Source: an uncultured Porphyromonas sp. (GTDB lineage: Bacteria > Bacteroidota > Bacteroidia > Bacteroidales > Porphyromonadaceae). Taken from it: a stretch of 64,000 nt of DNA. Under the pieces are notes generated by a model. The model searched no databases, was not told where the DNA came from, and saw only the letters and a program-made list of their open reading frames with translations. A program made the translations under genes and the position numbers. Positions 1 to 8,792 of this stretch are shown here, one piece after another; within the stretch, counting starts at the first letter, position 1, and each line of letters begins with the position of its first letter. The DNA is taken from assembly GCF_938046015.1 (NCBI RefSeq), contig NZ_CALIXW010000038.1, forward strand, positions 40,001-104,000, read 5' to 3'.

Positions 1-1420
1 GGGCCAGCAGCGTCGCCGTGCGGCGGCCGTGGCTGTCGGTCGTCGTCACCCAGAGACGGTAGGTGATACCGCGCGTGGAGGCGCCTCGGGGGAGCGTCCA
101 GGAGAGGTTGAACTCCTTCTTGGACACGAAGACAGCGTGCAGCCCCTCGGGAGCAGCGGGCGCCGTAGCCTCGCCGCGCTTGAGGGCCAGCGGCAGTGCC
201 GTGGAGGCAAAGGCCTCCTCGATGACCTGACGCACCAGCGGGAAGCGGCTCGAGGTATGCTGCTCGCGAAAGAAGCAGACGCCACCCAGCCCGACCTCAC
301 GCTCTTCGGCGATCTGCTCGGCGATGACGCTGCTGGGCCAGCCGCTCTCCTCGACACGGTAGGCCGCTAGGCCTGGGATGACGGGGATATAGGGGGCGAC
401 CTTCTCCTTCCAGTCCTGCAGGAAGGGGCTATAGAGGTCTCCGCGGTAGTACATCATAGGTACGACGAAGTCCACGAGCCCCTCGCGGCCCCAGGTCTCG
501 GGGTCCTGATAGACGGACTCATAGGCCGTCCAGCCGTGGCTACGGCCTAGGTCGGGGATCATCTTCAGCTTGCCCAACGGAGCGACACTGACCTGGATGT
601 CCGAGCCGATGCTCGCCAGAGAGTCGCGTACCTCACGCAGCTGACGGGTGAGGTTATCCCGGCGCCAGGCCGCCTTGCTAGGGAAGCTGCTGCCGTAGCG
701 CGCGTAGCTCGTGCGGTCATTGAAGGTCTCGGCGGCCTCTGGGTAGCGGAAGTAGTCGAAGTGCACGCCGTCGATGGCGTAGCGCCGCGCTAGGTCGGTA
801 GCCAGGTGCGCCACGTAGCTGCGCACCTCGGGGTTCCCGGGGTCGAGGTGATAGCTGCCCTTGTGGGCGATGGCCCAGTCAGCATGATCACGCAGCAGCG
901 GATGGGGGCTGCGCTTGGGTGAGACCAGGGGATAGGTCACCATCCAGGCGTGGACGGCGAGCCCCAGCTGGTGGCAGGCCTCGACGGCGTAGGTCAGTGG
1001 GTCGTACCCAGCCTCGAAGAAGCCTTCGCCCGCGATAGCCGGTGAGGCGGGCTCATAGGGCGAGCGGTAGAGCGTCGTACCGCTGTGGCGCACCTGCAGG
1101 AAGACGGTGTTGTAGCCGTCAGCCTTGAGGCGGCGCAGCGTACGATATAGGGATTCCTTCTGCCGGCGTATGCCGTCGGGCGTATCGGCCTTATCCTTAG
1201 GCCAGTCGAGCCCCCAGACGGTGGTCAGCCACACCCCGCGCATCTCCTGGCGTATCGAGTCCCCCGTAGGGCGCACCCAGGGGGTGAGCTCGATGGAGGT
1301 CGTATCGACCTTGACGGGCGGGACTACGGGCTGGGGCTGGGGACGGCGTACCCCACAGGCGCTGAGCAGCAGGAGGAGGCTCAGCACGGAGAGGCTACGG
1401 CTATAATACTTCGTCGGCAT
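1..1420 (-). CDS. Glycoside hydrolase-like family 10 (GHL10) lipoprotein, 3' end cut by window
   Basis: The reading frame begins with ATG at 1420 and stays open to base 1, so the C-terminus lies outside the window. Residues 1-22 form a lipoprotein signal with lipobox LLSAC (Cys22), so a periplasmic or outer-membrane lipoprotein is expected. From about residue 60 the order MRGVWLTTVWGLDWP, then a YNTVFLQVRHSG stretch, then DGVHFDYFRYP is the usual signature of the YngK/GHL10 family (DUF187), a TIM-barrel fold thought to act on glycans. The last visible part, about 80 residues, reads like a fibronectin-III domain. It starts 20 nt downstream of panC and is probably the last gene of an asd-panC unit. 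Family assignment is firm; the substrate is unknown. Confidence 0.85.
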   Translation of the reverse strand, partial: MPTKYYSRSLSVLSLLLLLSACGVRRPQPQPVVPPVKVDTTSIELTPWVRPTGDSIRQEMRGVWLTTVWGLDWPKDKADTPDGIRRQKESLYRTLRRLKADGYNTVFLQVRHSGTTLYRSPYEPASPAIAGEGFFEAGYDPLTYAVEACHQLGLAVHAWMVTYPLVSPKRSPHPLLRDHADWAIAHKGSYHLDPGNPEVRSYVAHLATDLARRYAIDGVHFDYFRYPEAAETFNDRTSYARYGSSFPSKAAWRRDNLTRQLREVRDSLASIGSDIQVSVAPLGKLKMIPDLGRSHGWTAYESVYQDPETWGREGLVDFVVPMMYYRGDLYSPFLQDWKEKVAPYIPVIPGLAAYRVEESGWPSSVIAEQIAEEREVGLGGVCFFREQHTSSRFPLVRQVIEEAFASTALPLALKRGEATAPAAPEGLHAVFVSKKEFNLSWTLPRGASTRGITYRLWVTTTDSHGRRTATLLA

Positions 1421-1440
1421 AGGCAGAGGGACGGAGAGGG

Positions 1441-2283
1441 TTAATAGTAGGCAATGTTGTCGATCAGGCGCACCTCGCCGCAGTAGACGGTGATGCAGCC
1501 ATGCGGGCGGGGGCTATCGGCCCAGCTGTGGATGGACTGGAGACTGTCGGTATCGACGATGTCGAAGTACTCGACGCGCAGCGTGGGCACCGCGTTGATC
1601 TCCTCGGTCACACGGGCGATGAGCTCCTGGGGGCTCAGCGTCCCGACCCAGCTACGGCTCTCGCTGAGGATACGGTAGATGCTGGGGGCAGCGGCGCGGC
1701 CCTCGGGGGTGAGCAGCAGATTGCGGCTGCTACGCGCCAGCCCATCCTCCTCGCGGACGATAGGGCAAGCGATGATCTCCACGGGGCTCGCGATCTGGCG
1801 AGCCATAGCGCGGATAACGGCGATCTGCTGGAAGTCCTTCTCGCCGAAGAAAGCACAGTCGGGGCGGACGATGTCGAAGAGGCGCGAGACGACCTGCATC
1901 ACCCCATTGAAGTGCCCTGGGCGGTAGGCGCCCTCCATGACCTCAGCCACCGCACCGACGTCGAAGACGCACGTATCGGGCTCGGGGTAGATCGTCGTCA
2001 CCTCGGGGGCGAAGAGCGCCGTAGCGCCAGCCGCCTCCAGCAGACGAGCGTCGGCCTCGAGGTCGCGGGGGTAGGTCTCGAGGTCGCGGGGATTGTTGAA
2101 CTGTGTGGGATTGACAAAGACACTGACGACACATAGGTCACAGCTCTGGAGGGCACGGGCGACGAGGCTTAGGTGTCCAGCATGTAGCGCTCCCATAGTG
2201 GGGACAAAGCCAATACGCTTGCCTGCGGCGCGCTGCTCCGCTACGAAGGACTGCAGTCCCTCGATCTCCTTATAAATCTTCAT
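1441..2283 (-). CDS. panC: Pantothenate synthetase
   Basis: Condenses pantoate with beta-alanine using ATP, the last step of cytosolic pantothenate synthesis for coenzyme A. The 280-residue length is normal for PanC. Visible family motifs are FVPTMGALHAGH at about residues 26-37 (the HIGH-type nucleotide-binding loop), FVNPTQFN, GHFNGV and FGEKDFQQ. The ATG at 2283 lies 15 nt after the asd stop, so the two are probably co-transcribed. The gene downstream follows after 20 nt. Confidence 0.97.
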   Translation of the reverse strand: MKIYKEIEGLQSFVAEQRAAGKRIGFVPTMGALHAGHLSLVARALQSCDLCVVSVFVNPTQFNNPRDLETYPRDLEADARLLEAAGATALFAPEVTTIYPEPDTCVFDVGAVAEVMEGAYRPGHFNGVMQVVSRLFDIVRPDCAFFGEKDFQQIAVIRAMARQIASPVEIIACPIVREEDGLARSSRNLLLTPEGRAAAPSIYRILSESRSWVGTLSPQELIARVTEEINAVPTLRVEYFDIVDTDSLQSIHSWADSPRPHGCITVYCGEVRLIDNIAYY

Positions 2284-2298
2284 TATGGTAGATAGTGG

Positions 2299-3315
2299 TT
2301 ACTTCTTCGCTAGGTCGCCTGCCTGGATGAGGTATTCGGCGATCTGTACGGCATTCAGGGCCGCACCTTTCTTGATCTGATCCCCGACGCACCAGAAGGT
2401 CAGGCCGCGCTCCGAGCTGAGATCACGGCGTAGACGCCCTACGTAGACGGGGTCCTTCTCCGCGATGAAGAGCGGCATGGGATAGACCTGATCCTCGGGA
2501 TCATCCTGTAGTACTAGGCCAGGGGCACGACGGAAGGCCTCGCGCACGGCGTCCAGCTCGAGTCGCTCACGCGTCTCTACCCAGATCGCCTCGCTATGGG
2601 CACGGCACACGGGGACACGCACGCAGGTAGCGCTGACAGCGATGTCGCTGTGCATGATCTTACGCGTCTCGTGATACATCTTCAGCTCCTCCTTGGTGTA
2701 GTCGTCTTGGCCGAAGACATCGATCTGTGGGATCACGTTGTAGGCCAGCTGGTAGGCGAACTTCGATACCTCGGGCTCACGACCCTCCGCCAGCGCCTTC
2801 GTCTGAGCATCCAGCTCAGCCATCCCGCGCGCGCCAGCACCGCTAGCGGCCTGATAGGTCGCCACGTGGACGCGCTCGATATGCGAGAGCTGCTCGATGG
2901 CGTTGAGGGCGACGACCATCTGTATGGTCGTACAGTTGGGGTTGGCGATGATCCCTCGGGGGCGCAGCAGAGCGTCGGCACCATTGACCTCGGGGACGAC
3001 CAAGGGGACGTCCTCCTGCATGCGGAAGGCGCTGGAGTTATCGATCATCACCGCGCCGTGCTTGGTGATGGTCTCGGCATACTCTAGGGAGACGCTGCCC
3101 CCAGCGGAGACGAAGGCGATATCTATACCCTCGAAGTCGTCGCCGTGACGCAGCTCGCGCACGGTGTACTCCTTGCCCTTGAAGCTAATAGTCTTGCCTG
3201 CGCTACGTGCCGAGGCAAAGAGCTCGAGGCGGTCGATCTTGATCGGGCGCTCGGCGAGGACACGGAGGAACTCCTGCCCTACGGCGCCACTTACTCCGAC
3301 GATGGCTATATTCAT
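2299..3315 (-). CDS. asd: Aspartate-semialdehyde dehydrogenase
   Basis: Reduces aspartyl phosphate to aspartate semialdehyde with NADPH, the branch point to lysine/diaminopimelate, threonine and methionine. The 338-residue protein begins with the Rossmann motif GVSGAVGQ (7-14). The active-site cysteine is Cys128 in NPNCTT, and the RVPVCRAHSEAI segment supplies the substrate-binding Arg and catalytic His. It is the first gene of a minus-strand unit with panC; a TAACTTTG box lies 72-79 nt upstream of the start. Confidence 0.97.
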   Translation of the reverse strand: MNIAIVGVSGAVGQEFLRVLAERPIKIDRLELFASARSAGKTISFKGKEYTVRELRHGDDFEGIDIAFVSAGGSVSLEYAETITKHGAVMIDNSSAFRMQEDVPLVVPEVNGADALLRPRGIIANPNCTTIQMVVALNAIEQLSHIERVHVATYQAASGAGARGMAELDAQTKALAEGREPEVSKFAYQLAYNVIPQIDVFGQDDYTKEELKMYHETRKIMHSDIAVSATCVRVPVCRAHSEAIWVETRERLELDAVREAFRRAPGLVLQDDPEDQVYPMPLFIAEKDPVYVGRLRRDLSSERGLTFWCVGDQIKKGAALNAVQIAEYLIQAGDLAKK

Positions 3316-3386
3316 TGATCTACTACAGTCAGTCTACAAAAGGATAGTCCCATAGCCTCAGGCTGCCTCGCCTAGCTACGGGACTA

Positions 3387-3394
3387 CAAAGTTA
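3387..3394 (-). promoter_or_regulatory. Bacteroidota -7 box for asd-panC
   Basis: Minus-strand TAACTTTG matches the TAnnTTTG consensus. It lies 71 nt upstream of the asd ATG. No clear TTTG -33 box was seen at the usual distance. Confidence 0.55.
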
Positions 3395-3498
3395 GTTAGA
3401 TTTATCGGAGCGGGGGTACGGCGCTCAGGGCGAGCGCGTCATCCTCCCAGTGCAGCACGCTGGAAGGCGCAGCACAGCGGGATCCTTATCCCAGCCTC

Positions 3499-3582
3499 CC
3501 GAGGACTATCCCTCAGCCTGCTGACTGATAGCCCTCACGCGCGTAACGGACGTCCCTCAGCGCGCTGACAGACATCCCTCAG
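3499..3582. repeat. Palindrome array A (4 units, 22-nt period)
   Basis: Four 18-bp imperfect palindromes at 3499-3516, 3521-3538, 3543-3560 and 3565-3582, each separated by 4 nt, so the period is exactly 22. The third unit has the GACGTC core, which marks the reverse orientation relative to most other arrays. It occupies the 361-nt gap between the DMT exporter's 3' end and the asd promoter; nothing else was recognised there. Confidence 0.85.
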
Positions 3583-3676
3583 GAGCCCTTCGCCTATATA
3601 TAGGGAAGGCTGGGACTGATCCGTCCCTTCGATAGCAAAAGATAAAGGGGAAGCCCCGCAATGTGTGGCTGAGGCA

Positions 3677-4606
3677 CTAAGTCCTCGGGCTGCGGCGGGC
3701 AAAGCGACGTAGGCGCTCGGCGATATTGCGGTCCAGCAGCGGCGAGAGGACGATGATCGTGACGGCGGAGACGATCAGTAGCATGCCCGTGAGCATCACG
3801 GGCGTGACCTGCTCTCCGAGGACGAGGACGCCGATGACGATGGCCGTCAGCGGCTCCATAGCGCCGAGGACGGAGGTCAGCGTCGAGCCTATGCTCTTGA
3901 TGGCGCGCACGAGGCAGAGGTTGGAGAGGAGCGTGGGGACGAGCGCCAGCAGCAGGAGATTGCCGAGCGCCGCCGTCGAGGGCAGCGGCTGCAGCCCACC
4001 CGAGAGCAGCGTATCGACGAGGAAGTAGATGCCGCCGAAGAGCAGGGAGTAGAGCGTCAGCTTGAGGTTGTCCATCGCACGCAGCAGCTGGACATTATTG
4101 ATCGCCACGAGATAAATCGCGTAGGAGAAGCCCGAGAGCAGCACCAGGACGAAGGACAGCGGCGAGCTCCCCATACCGACATCCCCCTTGAGGCTCAGCA
4201 GCGCTACCCCCGAGAGGGCCAGCACGATCGCCAGGATCGTGTACGGCGAGGTGCGCTGGCCGAAGACCAGGCGCATGATCAGCGTCACGCCGATCGGGTA
4301 GAGGAAGTGCAGCGTCGTGGCCATCCCGCTGCTCATGCTGTGGTAGCCCTGAAAGAGCAGCGTAGCCGAACCGTAGTAGAAGAAACCGAGGAAGGCGAAC
4401 CACGGGAGCTCACTCCAGCGCGTGGCGAAGCTCACCCCGCGCAGCAGCATCAGCACCGCCACCAGTGCCGAGGCTAGGAACATGCGGTAGGTGAGGATGC
4501 TATCCGTCTGGAGCCCCTCCTGCATCATCGGCAGGGTGAAGAGCGGGATCAGACCGAAGCTCGCCGAGGCAAGCATCCCGAAGAAAAAGCCTTTGAATCG
4601 ATTCAT
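3677..4606 (-). CDS. DMT-superfamily (EamA) transporter
   Basis: A 309-residue polytopic inner-membrane protein with about ten hydrophobic segments arranged as two EamA repeats, the usual form of drug/metabolite exporters. The N-terminus (KGFFFGMLASASFGLIPLF) resembles the start of the first repeat, and a GAMEPLTAIVIGVLVLGE segment is typical of the second repeat. Substrate cannot be predicted. It lies 64 nt downstream of rnc and may be the last gene of an acpP-fabF-rnc unit. Confidence 0.85.
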   Translation of the reverse strand: MNRFKGFFFGMLASASFGLIPLFTLPMMQEGLQTDSILTYRMFLASALVAVLMLLRGVSFATRWSELPWFAFLGFFYYGSATLLFQGYHSMSSGMATTLHFLYPIGVTLIMRLVFGQRTSPYTILAIVLALSGVALLSLKGDVGMGSSPLSFVLVLLSGFSYAIYLVAINNVQLLRAMDNLKLTLYSLLFGGIYFLVDTLLSGGLQPLPSTAALGNLLLLALVPTLLSNLCLVRAIKSIGSTLTSVLGAMEPLTAIVIGVLVLGEQVTPVMLTGMLLIVSAVTIIVLSPLLDRNIAERLRRFARRSPRT

Positions 4607-4670
4607 CTCGTAGCGCTATCTAGCGGCAGCCACTGGCTGGCCGTGGGAGGGGCCAGGGCGCGCGGGGTGC

Positions 4671-5465
4671 CTAGCTCTGGGAGCTCTCGAGGAGGGCGGG
4701 ATTGATGCCGAGCTCGCGGGCGACAGCCTCGTCGGCGCGGCAGAGGGCCAGCAGCGCCTTGTGCGCCGCGTCCTGATGGGCCTCCTTCTTGTTGAGACCC
4801 CGCCCGAGGCCGATACGCTTGTCATCGACGAAGACCCCGCAGACGAAGGGCACACCGCTGCGCTTCGGCTCCTGCAGCATGCGGAAGTCGAGGCTCAGTC
4901 GATGCTTCTGCGTCCACTCCAGCAGGAGGGACTTATAGTTCATCGTCTGGTCCATGAGGCTACGCTCCAGCTCGAGGAAGAGGGGCAGTACGCGCTCCAG
5001 CACGAAGGCCTCGGCACGTGGATAGCCCCTGTCGAGGAAGATCGCCCCGATGAGCGCCTCCAGCGTATTGCCATAGATGTCACTACTGCCCTGACGCACG
5101 TCGCGCCGTATCTGCAGGAAGCGATCGAGGCCCATGCGTAGGGCTACAGCGTTGTTGACGGCACGCTTGACCATCGCCCCGCGGTGCTTACTCAGCTCCC
5201 CCTCGTCCCAGTGGGGATGCTCGAGGTAGAGGTAGTGGCTCATCGCGGTGGCGAGGACGGAGTCGCCGAGGAACTCTAGGCGCTCGTTGTTGAGCTTGAA
5301 TCCCGTCTCGTCCGTACGGCTCATGGAGCTGTGGCGGAAGGCTAGGTCATAGAGCGCCCTATCCTGCGGCTCGAAGCCGAGGAGTTCGACGAGTAGCGAA
5401 AGAGGCTCTTTGGGCCTGCGCCCAAGGAGCCTCTTGAGGTTGTCCCGGAGGAATCTTAGGATCAT
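4671..5465 (-). CDS. rnc: Ribonuclease III
   Basis: Double-stranded RNA endonuclease that processes rRNA and some mRNAs. The 264-residue protein has the RNase III signature NERLEFLGDSVL (60-71), with Glu64 and Asp68 as metal-site residues. A second motif is GNTLEALIGAIFLD (132-145), with Glu136 conserved. The position equivalent to E. coli Asp114 appears to be Asn133. A C-terminal double-stranded-RNA-binding domain follows (about 167-245, ending KKEAHQDAAHKALL). The fabF-rnc neighbourhood is common in bacteria; the gap to fabF is 33 nt. Confidence 0.97.
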   Translation of the reverse strand: MILRFLRDNLKRLLGRRPKEPLSLLVELLGFEPQDRALYDLAFRHSSMSRTDETGFKLNNERLEFLGDSVLATAMSHYLYLEHPHWDEGELSKHRGAMVKRAVNNAVALRMGLDRFLQIRRDVRQGSSDIYGNTLEALIGAIFLDRGYPRAEAFVLERVLPLFLELERSLMDQTMNYKSLLLEWTQKHRLSLDFRMLQEPKRSGVPFVCGVFVDDKRIGLGRGLNKKEAHQDAAHKALLALCRADEAVARELGINPALLESSQS

Positions 5466-5498
5466 ACTTCCTATCCGTAGGGAATGCTAGGGTATGGA

Positions 5499-6755
5499 CT
5501 ACTTGACGTACTTCTTAAAGATGACGCTCGCATTGTGTCCGCCGAAGCCGAAGGTATTCGATAGGGCAGCACGCACGGGGCGACGCTGTGCCTGACCGAA
5601 GGTGAAGTTCAGCTTGTAGTCGATCTCGGGGTCGAGGTCATCGTCCGCGTGGTTGATCGTAGGAGGCACGATGTCCTCCTCGACCGCCTTGAGGGCGAAG
5701 ACCGCCTCGATAGCGCCAGCTGCACCTAGCAGGTGCCCCGTCATAGACTTGGTCGAGCTGATGTTCAGCTTATAGGCAGCGTCACCGAAGACCTCCTTGA
5801 TCGCCTTGCTCTCGGAGATATCACCGACAGGCGTCGAGGTGCCGTGGACGTTGATGTAGTCGATGTCCTCGGGGCTGAGACCAGCATCCTCGAGGGCGTT
5901 GCGCATCACCAGCTTGGCGCCAAGGCCATCGGGGTGCGTCGCCGTCAGGTGGTAGGCGTCAGCCGAGAGGCCCGTACCGACGAGCTCGGCGTAGATGTGC
6001 GCGCCACGAGCCAGGGCGTGCTCCAGCTCCTCGACGATGAGGCAGGCTGCCCCCTCGCCCATGACGAAGCCATCGCGCGAAGCGCTGAAGGGACGCGAGG
6101 CGCCCTGGGGATCGTCATTGCGCGTAGAGAGGGCGTTCATGGCATTGAAGCCACCGACGCCAGCAGCGCAGATCGATGCCTCGGCACCGCCCGCGATGAT
6201 GACATCAGCCTTCCCGAGGCGGATGAGGTAGCAGGCGTCGATCAGCGCGTTGGTAGACGAAGCGCAGGCCGAGGCCGTCGAGTAGTTGGGACCGTGGAAG
6301 CCGTACTTCATCGACACGTGACCGGCGGAGATATCCGAGATCATCTTGGGGATGAAGAAGGGATTGAAGCGAGGGCCAGCCTCGGCATCATAGCCACGCA
6401 CCTCCTCCTCGAAGGTACCTAGCCCCCCGATACCAGAGGCGATGACCACGCCTACACGATCCTTGTTTACCTTATCTATATCCAGCTTGGAATCGGCGAT
6501 ACTCTCTTCGGCTGCCACCATGGCAAACTGAGCATAGCGGTCTAAGCGGCGCGCCTCCTTGCGGTCAATGTACTTGGCCACGTCGAAGTCCTTGACTTCG
6601 CAGGCGAAGGTAGTCTTGAACTTAGAGGCATCGAAGAGCGTGATGGGCGCAGCCCCGCTCTTGCCAGCTACGACGGCCTCCCACGTCTCCTGGGCGGTAT
6701 TGCCCAGGGGTGAGATAGCGCCTATTCCCGTGATGACGACTCTCTTGAGTTCCAT
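5499..6755 (-). CDS. fabF: Beta-ketoacyl-ACP synthase II
   Basis: Elongates acyl-ACP by condensation with malonyl-ACP in type II fatty-acid synthesis. The 418-residue length is typical. The catalytic triad is visible: Cys164 (STASACASS), His304 (NVHGTSTPVGD) and His341 (SMTGHLLGAAG). It follows acpP by 27 nt on the same strand, the standard acpP-fabF arrangement, and is followed by rnc. Confidence 0.98.
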   Translation of the reverse strand: MELKRVVITGIGAISPLGNTAQETWEAVVAGKSGAAPITLFDASKFKTTFACEVKDFDVAKYIDRKEARRLDRYAQFAMVAAEESIADSKLDIDKVNKDRVGVVIASGIGGLGTFEEEVRGYDAEAGPRFNPFFIPKMISDISAGHVSMKYGFHGPNYSTASACASSTNALIDACYLIRLGKADVIIAGGAEASICAAGVGGFNAMNALSTRNDDPQGASRPFSASRDGFVMGEGAACLIVEELEHALARGAHIYAELVGTGLSADAYHLTATHPDGLGAKLVMRNALEDAGLSPEDIDYINVHGTSTPVGDISESKAIKEVFGDAAYKLNISSTKSMTGHLLGAAGAIEAVFALKAVEEDIVPPTINHADDDLDPEIDYKLNFTFGQAQRRPVRAALSNTFGFGGHNASVIFKKYVK

Positions 6756-6782
6756 CAGTCGAATTCCTTAGCTAAGGTAGCT

Positions 6783-7022
6783 TTAGCCCTTCTTAGCGAC
6801 GATGTACTGGACAGCGTCACCGACGGTCTTGATACCCTGAGCGTCCTGGTCGGGGATCTGGATGTCGAAGGCCTTCTCGAACTCCATGATGAGCTCTACG
6901 GTGTCGAGCGAGTCTGCACCGAGGTCGCTGGAGAAGTTTGCCTCGGGCGTTACTTCGCTAGCTTCGCAGTTGAGCTTGTCGACGATGATTTCTACTACCT
7001 TGTCCTGGATTTCCTGTGACAT
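6783..7022 (-). CDS. acpP: Acyl carrier protein
   Basis: Carries growing acyl chains on a 4'-phosphopantetheine arm. The 79-residue acidic protein has the attachment site Ser38 in LGADSLDTVE. The start at 7022 (MSQEIQ) gives the family's normal length; an in-frame ATG at 7169 would add 49 residues unlike any ACP and would include leader sequence, so it was rejected. First gene of the acpP-fabF-rnc unit. Confidence 0.98.
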   Translation of the reverse strand: MSQEIQDKVVEIIVDKLNCEASEVTPEANFSSDLGADSLDTVELIMEFEKAFDIQIPDQDAQGIKTVGDAVQYIVAKKG

Positions 7023-7071
7023 AATTCTGTTCTTGTTTAATATTGAGTTAGTTTCTTTCTGTGCATTCCCG

Positions 7072-7079
7072 TACCTTTG
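7072..7079 (+). promoter_or_regulatory. Bacteroidota -7 box for purN
   Basis: TACCTTTG on the plus strand, an exact TAnnTTTG match, 115 nt upstream of the purN ATG. A TTTC at 7052-7055 is the closest -33-like sequence. The predicted start point lies inside the acpP leader on the other strand. Confidence 0.5.
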
Positions 7080-7176
7080 CCACCAAAGGATGGTGCCTCG
7101 GGATGGGGGCTGGAGTGCTGGCCCTGGTGTCAGCTCGCTGACTGTAGTCCATGCACACATCCATCGCATTTGTGCA

Positions 7177-7184
7177 CAAAGATA
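7177..7184 (-). promoter_or_regulatory. Bacteroidota -7 box for acpP
   Basis: Minus-strand TATCTTTG, about 155 nt upstream of the acpP ATG and only 11 nt from the purN start codon. If used, the acpP and purN leaders overlap by roughly 85 nt in antisense. Confidence 0.5.
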
Positions 7185-7194
7185 CGCAATTTAT

Positions 7195-7773
7195 ATGAAA
7201 CGAATAGCAATACTCGCCTCAGGGAGTGGCTCCAACGCGGAGGCCATCATCCATTACCTACGCCAGAGCAGGGAGGCAGAGGTCGTGCTTCTGCTCACCA
7301 ATCGCCCCGACGCAGGCGTTCGCGAGCGTGCTCGGCGCCTCGGCGTGCGCTGCGACTACCTCCCTACGGCAGAGCTGCGCGAGGGCTCCAAGCCCCTGGC
7401 GCTGCTGGCGGAGCTGGGCGTCGAGCTCGTCGTCCTAGCGGGCTACCTCGTCCTCATCACCGAGCCCTGGCTGCAGGCCTACCCACAGCGCATCCTCAAC
7501 ATCCACCCTGCGCTGCTGCCTGACTTCGGCGGCAAGGGAATGTACGGGCATCATGTCCACGAGGCCGTGCTGGCTGCGGGACGCCCCTACAGCGGCATCA
7601 CCATCCACCTTGTGGACGATCACTACGACCACGGACAGACGCTGGTACAGGCCCAGTGCCCAGTGCTGCCTGGGGATAGCCCCGAGACGCTGGCGGCACG
7701 CATCCACCAGCTGGAGCACCGCTACTACCCTGCTGCCGTAGCCCAATACCTACGCCTTCTGGACGAGCAATAG
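7195..7773 (+). CDS. purN: Phosphoribosylglycinamide formyltransferase
   Basis: Transfers a formyl group from 10-formyltetrahydrofolate to GAR, the third step of purine synthesis. The 192-residue product has the phosphate loop ASGSGSNAEAI (8-18) and the catalytic NIHPALLPDF block (Asn102, His104). A GITIHLVDD segment (about 134-142) precedes the catalytic Asp region. The ATG at 7195 was chosen because the motif-bearing protein starts there; upstream in-frame sequence overlaps acpP. A strong hairpin follows the stop. Confidence 0.97.
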   Translation: MKRIAILASGSGSNAEAIIHYLRQSREAEVVLLLTNRPDAGVRERARRLGVRCDYLPTAELREGSKPLALLAELGVELVVLAGYLVLITEPWLQAYPQRILNIHPALLPDFGGKGMYGHHVHEAVLAAGRPYSGITIHLVDDHYDHGQTLVQAQCPVLPGDSPETLAARIHQLEHRYYPAAVAQYLRLLDEQ

Positions 7774-7796
7774 TCCCGAGGCAGCATTATACGAAG

Positions 7797-7837
7797 GAAG
7801 CGGAGGCGAGCTAGATGATCTAGCTCGCCTCCGCTTC
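7797..7837. terminator. Bidirectional terminator between purN and ssrA
   Basis: A 19-bp perfect stem (arms 7797-7815 and 7819-7837) with a 3-nt loop sits between the convergent purN and ssrA genes, 24 nt after the purN stop and 11 nt past the ssrA 3' end. There is no long T-run, but the position and stem strength fit termination from both sides. Confidence 0.8.
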
Positions 7838-7847
7838 GTTTAGCCTG

Positions 7848-8253
7848 TGGAGATGCGGGGAGTCGAACCCCGGTCCAAACATGGAACTAATCTGCTTTCT
7901 ACATGTTTAGCCTCTGATCAATTGTCGGGCACAGCAAGCGGCAGAGGCCACCAAAGCTGCACCTTAGCCCTCTAAATCTGACTCTGCGCCAAGGGCAGTC
8001 GCAGAGCGAGCTCCGATTTTCCGGCACCACCGTATCAAGTCGCCTCGGGGCAAAGGGCTACCTGGGTGATGTCTCGTCACGACAATCTTAGTCGTGATTA
8101 AGCAGTAAACCTACTGTTCTTCGGTTACGCAGCGAGAGCGTAGTTATTTTCGCCAGTTAAAAAGGTTCTCTCATCGAGATTATAGTGCTGACAGGAGAGC
8201 GCACTACATGCTTACACATCACTTCGTCATGCTGTCAAAGCCAAGACATCCCC
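7848..8253 (-). ncRNA. ssrA: Transfer-messenger RNA (tmRNA)
   Basis: Rescues stalled ribosomes. The minus-strand 5' end GGGGATG pairs over seven bases with CATCTCC at the 3' end, and the T-arm GGTTCGACTCC is clear. The tag frame is 8154-8125 and reads GENNYALAA followed by TAA, matching the Porphyromonas-type tag as I recall it. CCA is not encoded after the discriminator A at 7848. Length, about 406 nt, is normal. Confidence 0.95.
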
Positions 8254-8267
8254 GTGATTAGCTACTG

Positions 8268-8275
8268 CAAAGGTA
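8268..8275 (-). promoter_or_regulatory. -7 box for ssrA
   Basis: Minus-strand TACCTTTG 15 nt upstream of the tmRNA 5' end, correctly placed for initiation close to the mature terminus. Confidence 0.7.
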
Positions 8276-8457
8276 GGACAAATTAAGGACATCGCAGCAC
8301 GGCGAGGCGCGACGCACCAGTGCGGACGGCTAAGGAACCCCGCGGCACTCCCCTAGTCCTCTCCTCCGAAGAGAAGACCATGCAAAGCCCTCCGCCTTAG
8401 GTCCCAGCTGAGCTCGGACAAGGACAGCCGTGCGCCGTGGGGTACGGGGGAGGGCTC

Positions 8458-8541
8458 CTGAGGGATATCAGTCAACACACTGAGGGACGTCAGTCAGCGG
8501 CGTGAGGGGTATCCATGAGGGCGCTGAGGAATATCCCTCAG
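8458..8541. repeat. Palindrome array B (4 units, 22-nt period)
   Basis: Units at 8458-8475, 8480-8497, 8502-8519 and 8524-8541; the second has the GACGTC core (forward orientation). It lies in the 539-nt gap between ssrA and the M60 gene's 3' end. No gene was recognised in this gap. Confidence 0.85.
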
Positions 8542-8691
8542 GTGCACTGCCCCCTTGGTCGTCACCTCACGGCAGCAGTTTGTCCCCTTCGCTCGGGGCG
8601 GCTTGGGCTAAGGGCGGCCAGCTCACGGAGCTTCACCCTCAGCTAGCCCCAGCACGGGACGCAGCCCATCAAAGCTCGGCTATAAACAAGC

Positions 8692-8745
8692 GCGGCGCCC
8701 AGCCCCACCGTCCGCTCGGGATCGGTAGGGCTGGGCGCCGCTTTT
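8692..8745. terminator. Hairpin terminator downstream of the M60 locus
   Basis: Arms 8692-8705 and 8728-8741 form a 14-bp GC-rich stem. TTTT follows on the plus strand and a T-rich stretch also follows on the minus strand. It lies 48 nt past the end of the M60 gene, so it probably ends that operon. Confidence 0.75.
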
Positions 8746-8792
8746 GAGTGGCCTAGACGAAGGCCTCTGCCTTCGCCTAGGATAAAGAGTGC

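Noticed and set aside
29..370. Short open frames at the left edge on both strands
   Set aside because: They overlap the much better supported GHL10 lipoprotein frame, which is open to the edge.
3499..3582. Palindrome arrays as CRISPR arrays
   Set aside because: The 18-bp units are degenerate and the 4-nt linkers are far too short for spacers; no cas genes are present.
7023..7169. N-terminal extension of acyl carrier protein
   Set aside because: Adds 49 residues never seen in the family and covers the likely leader.
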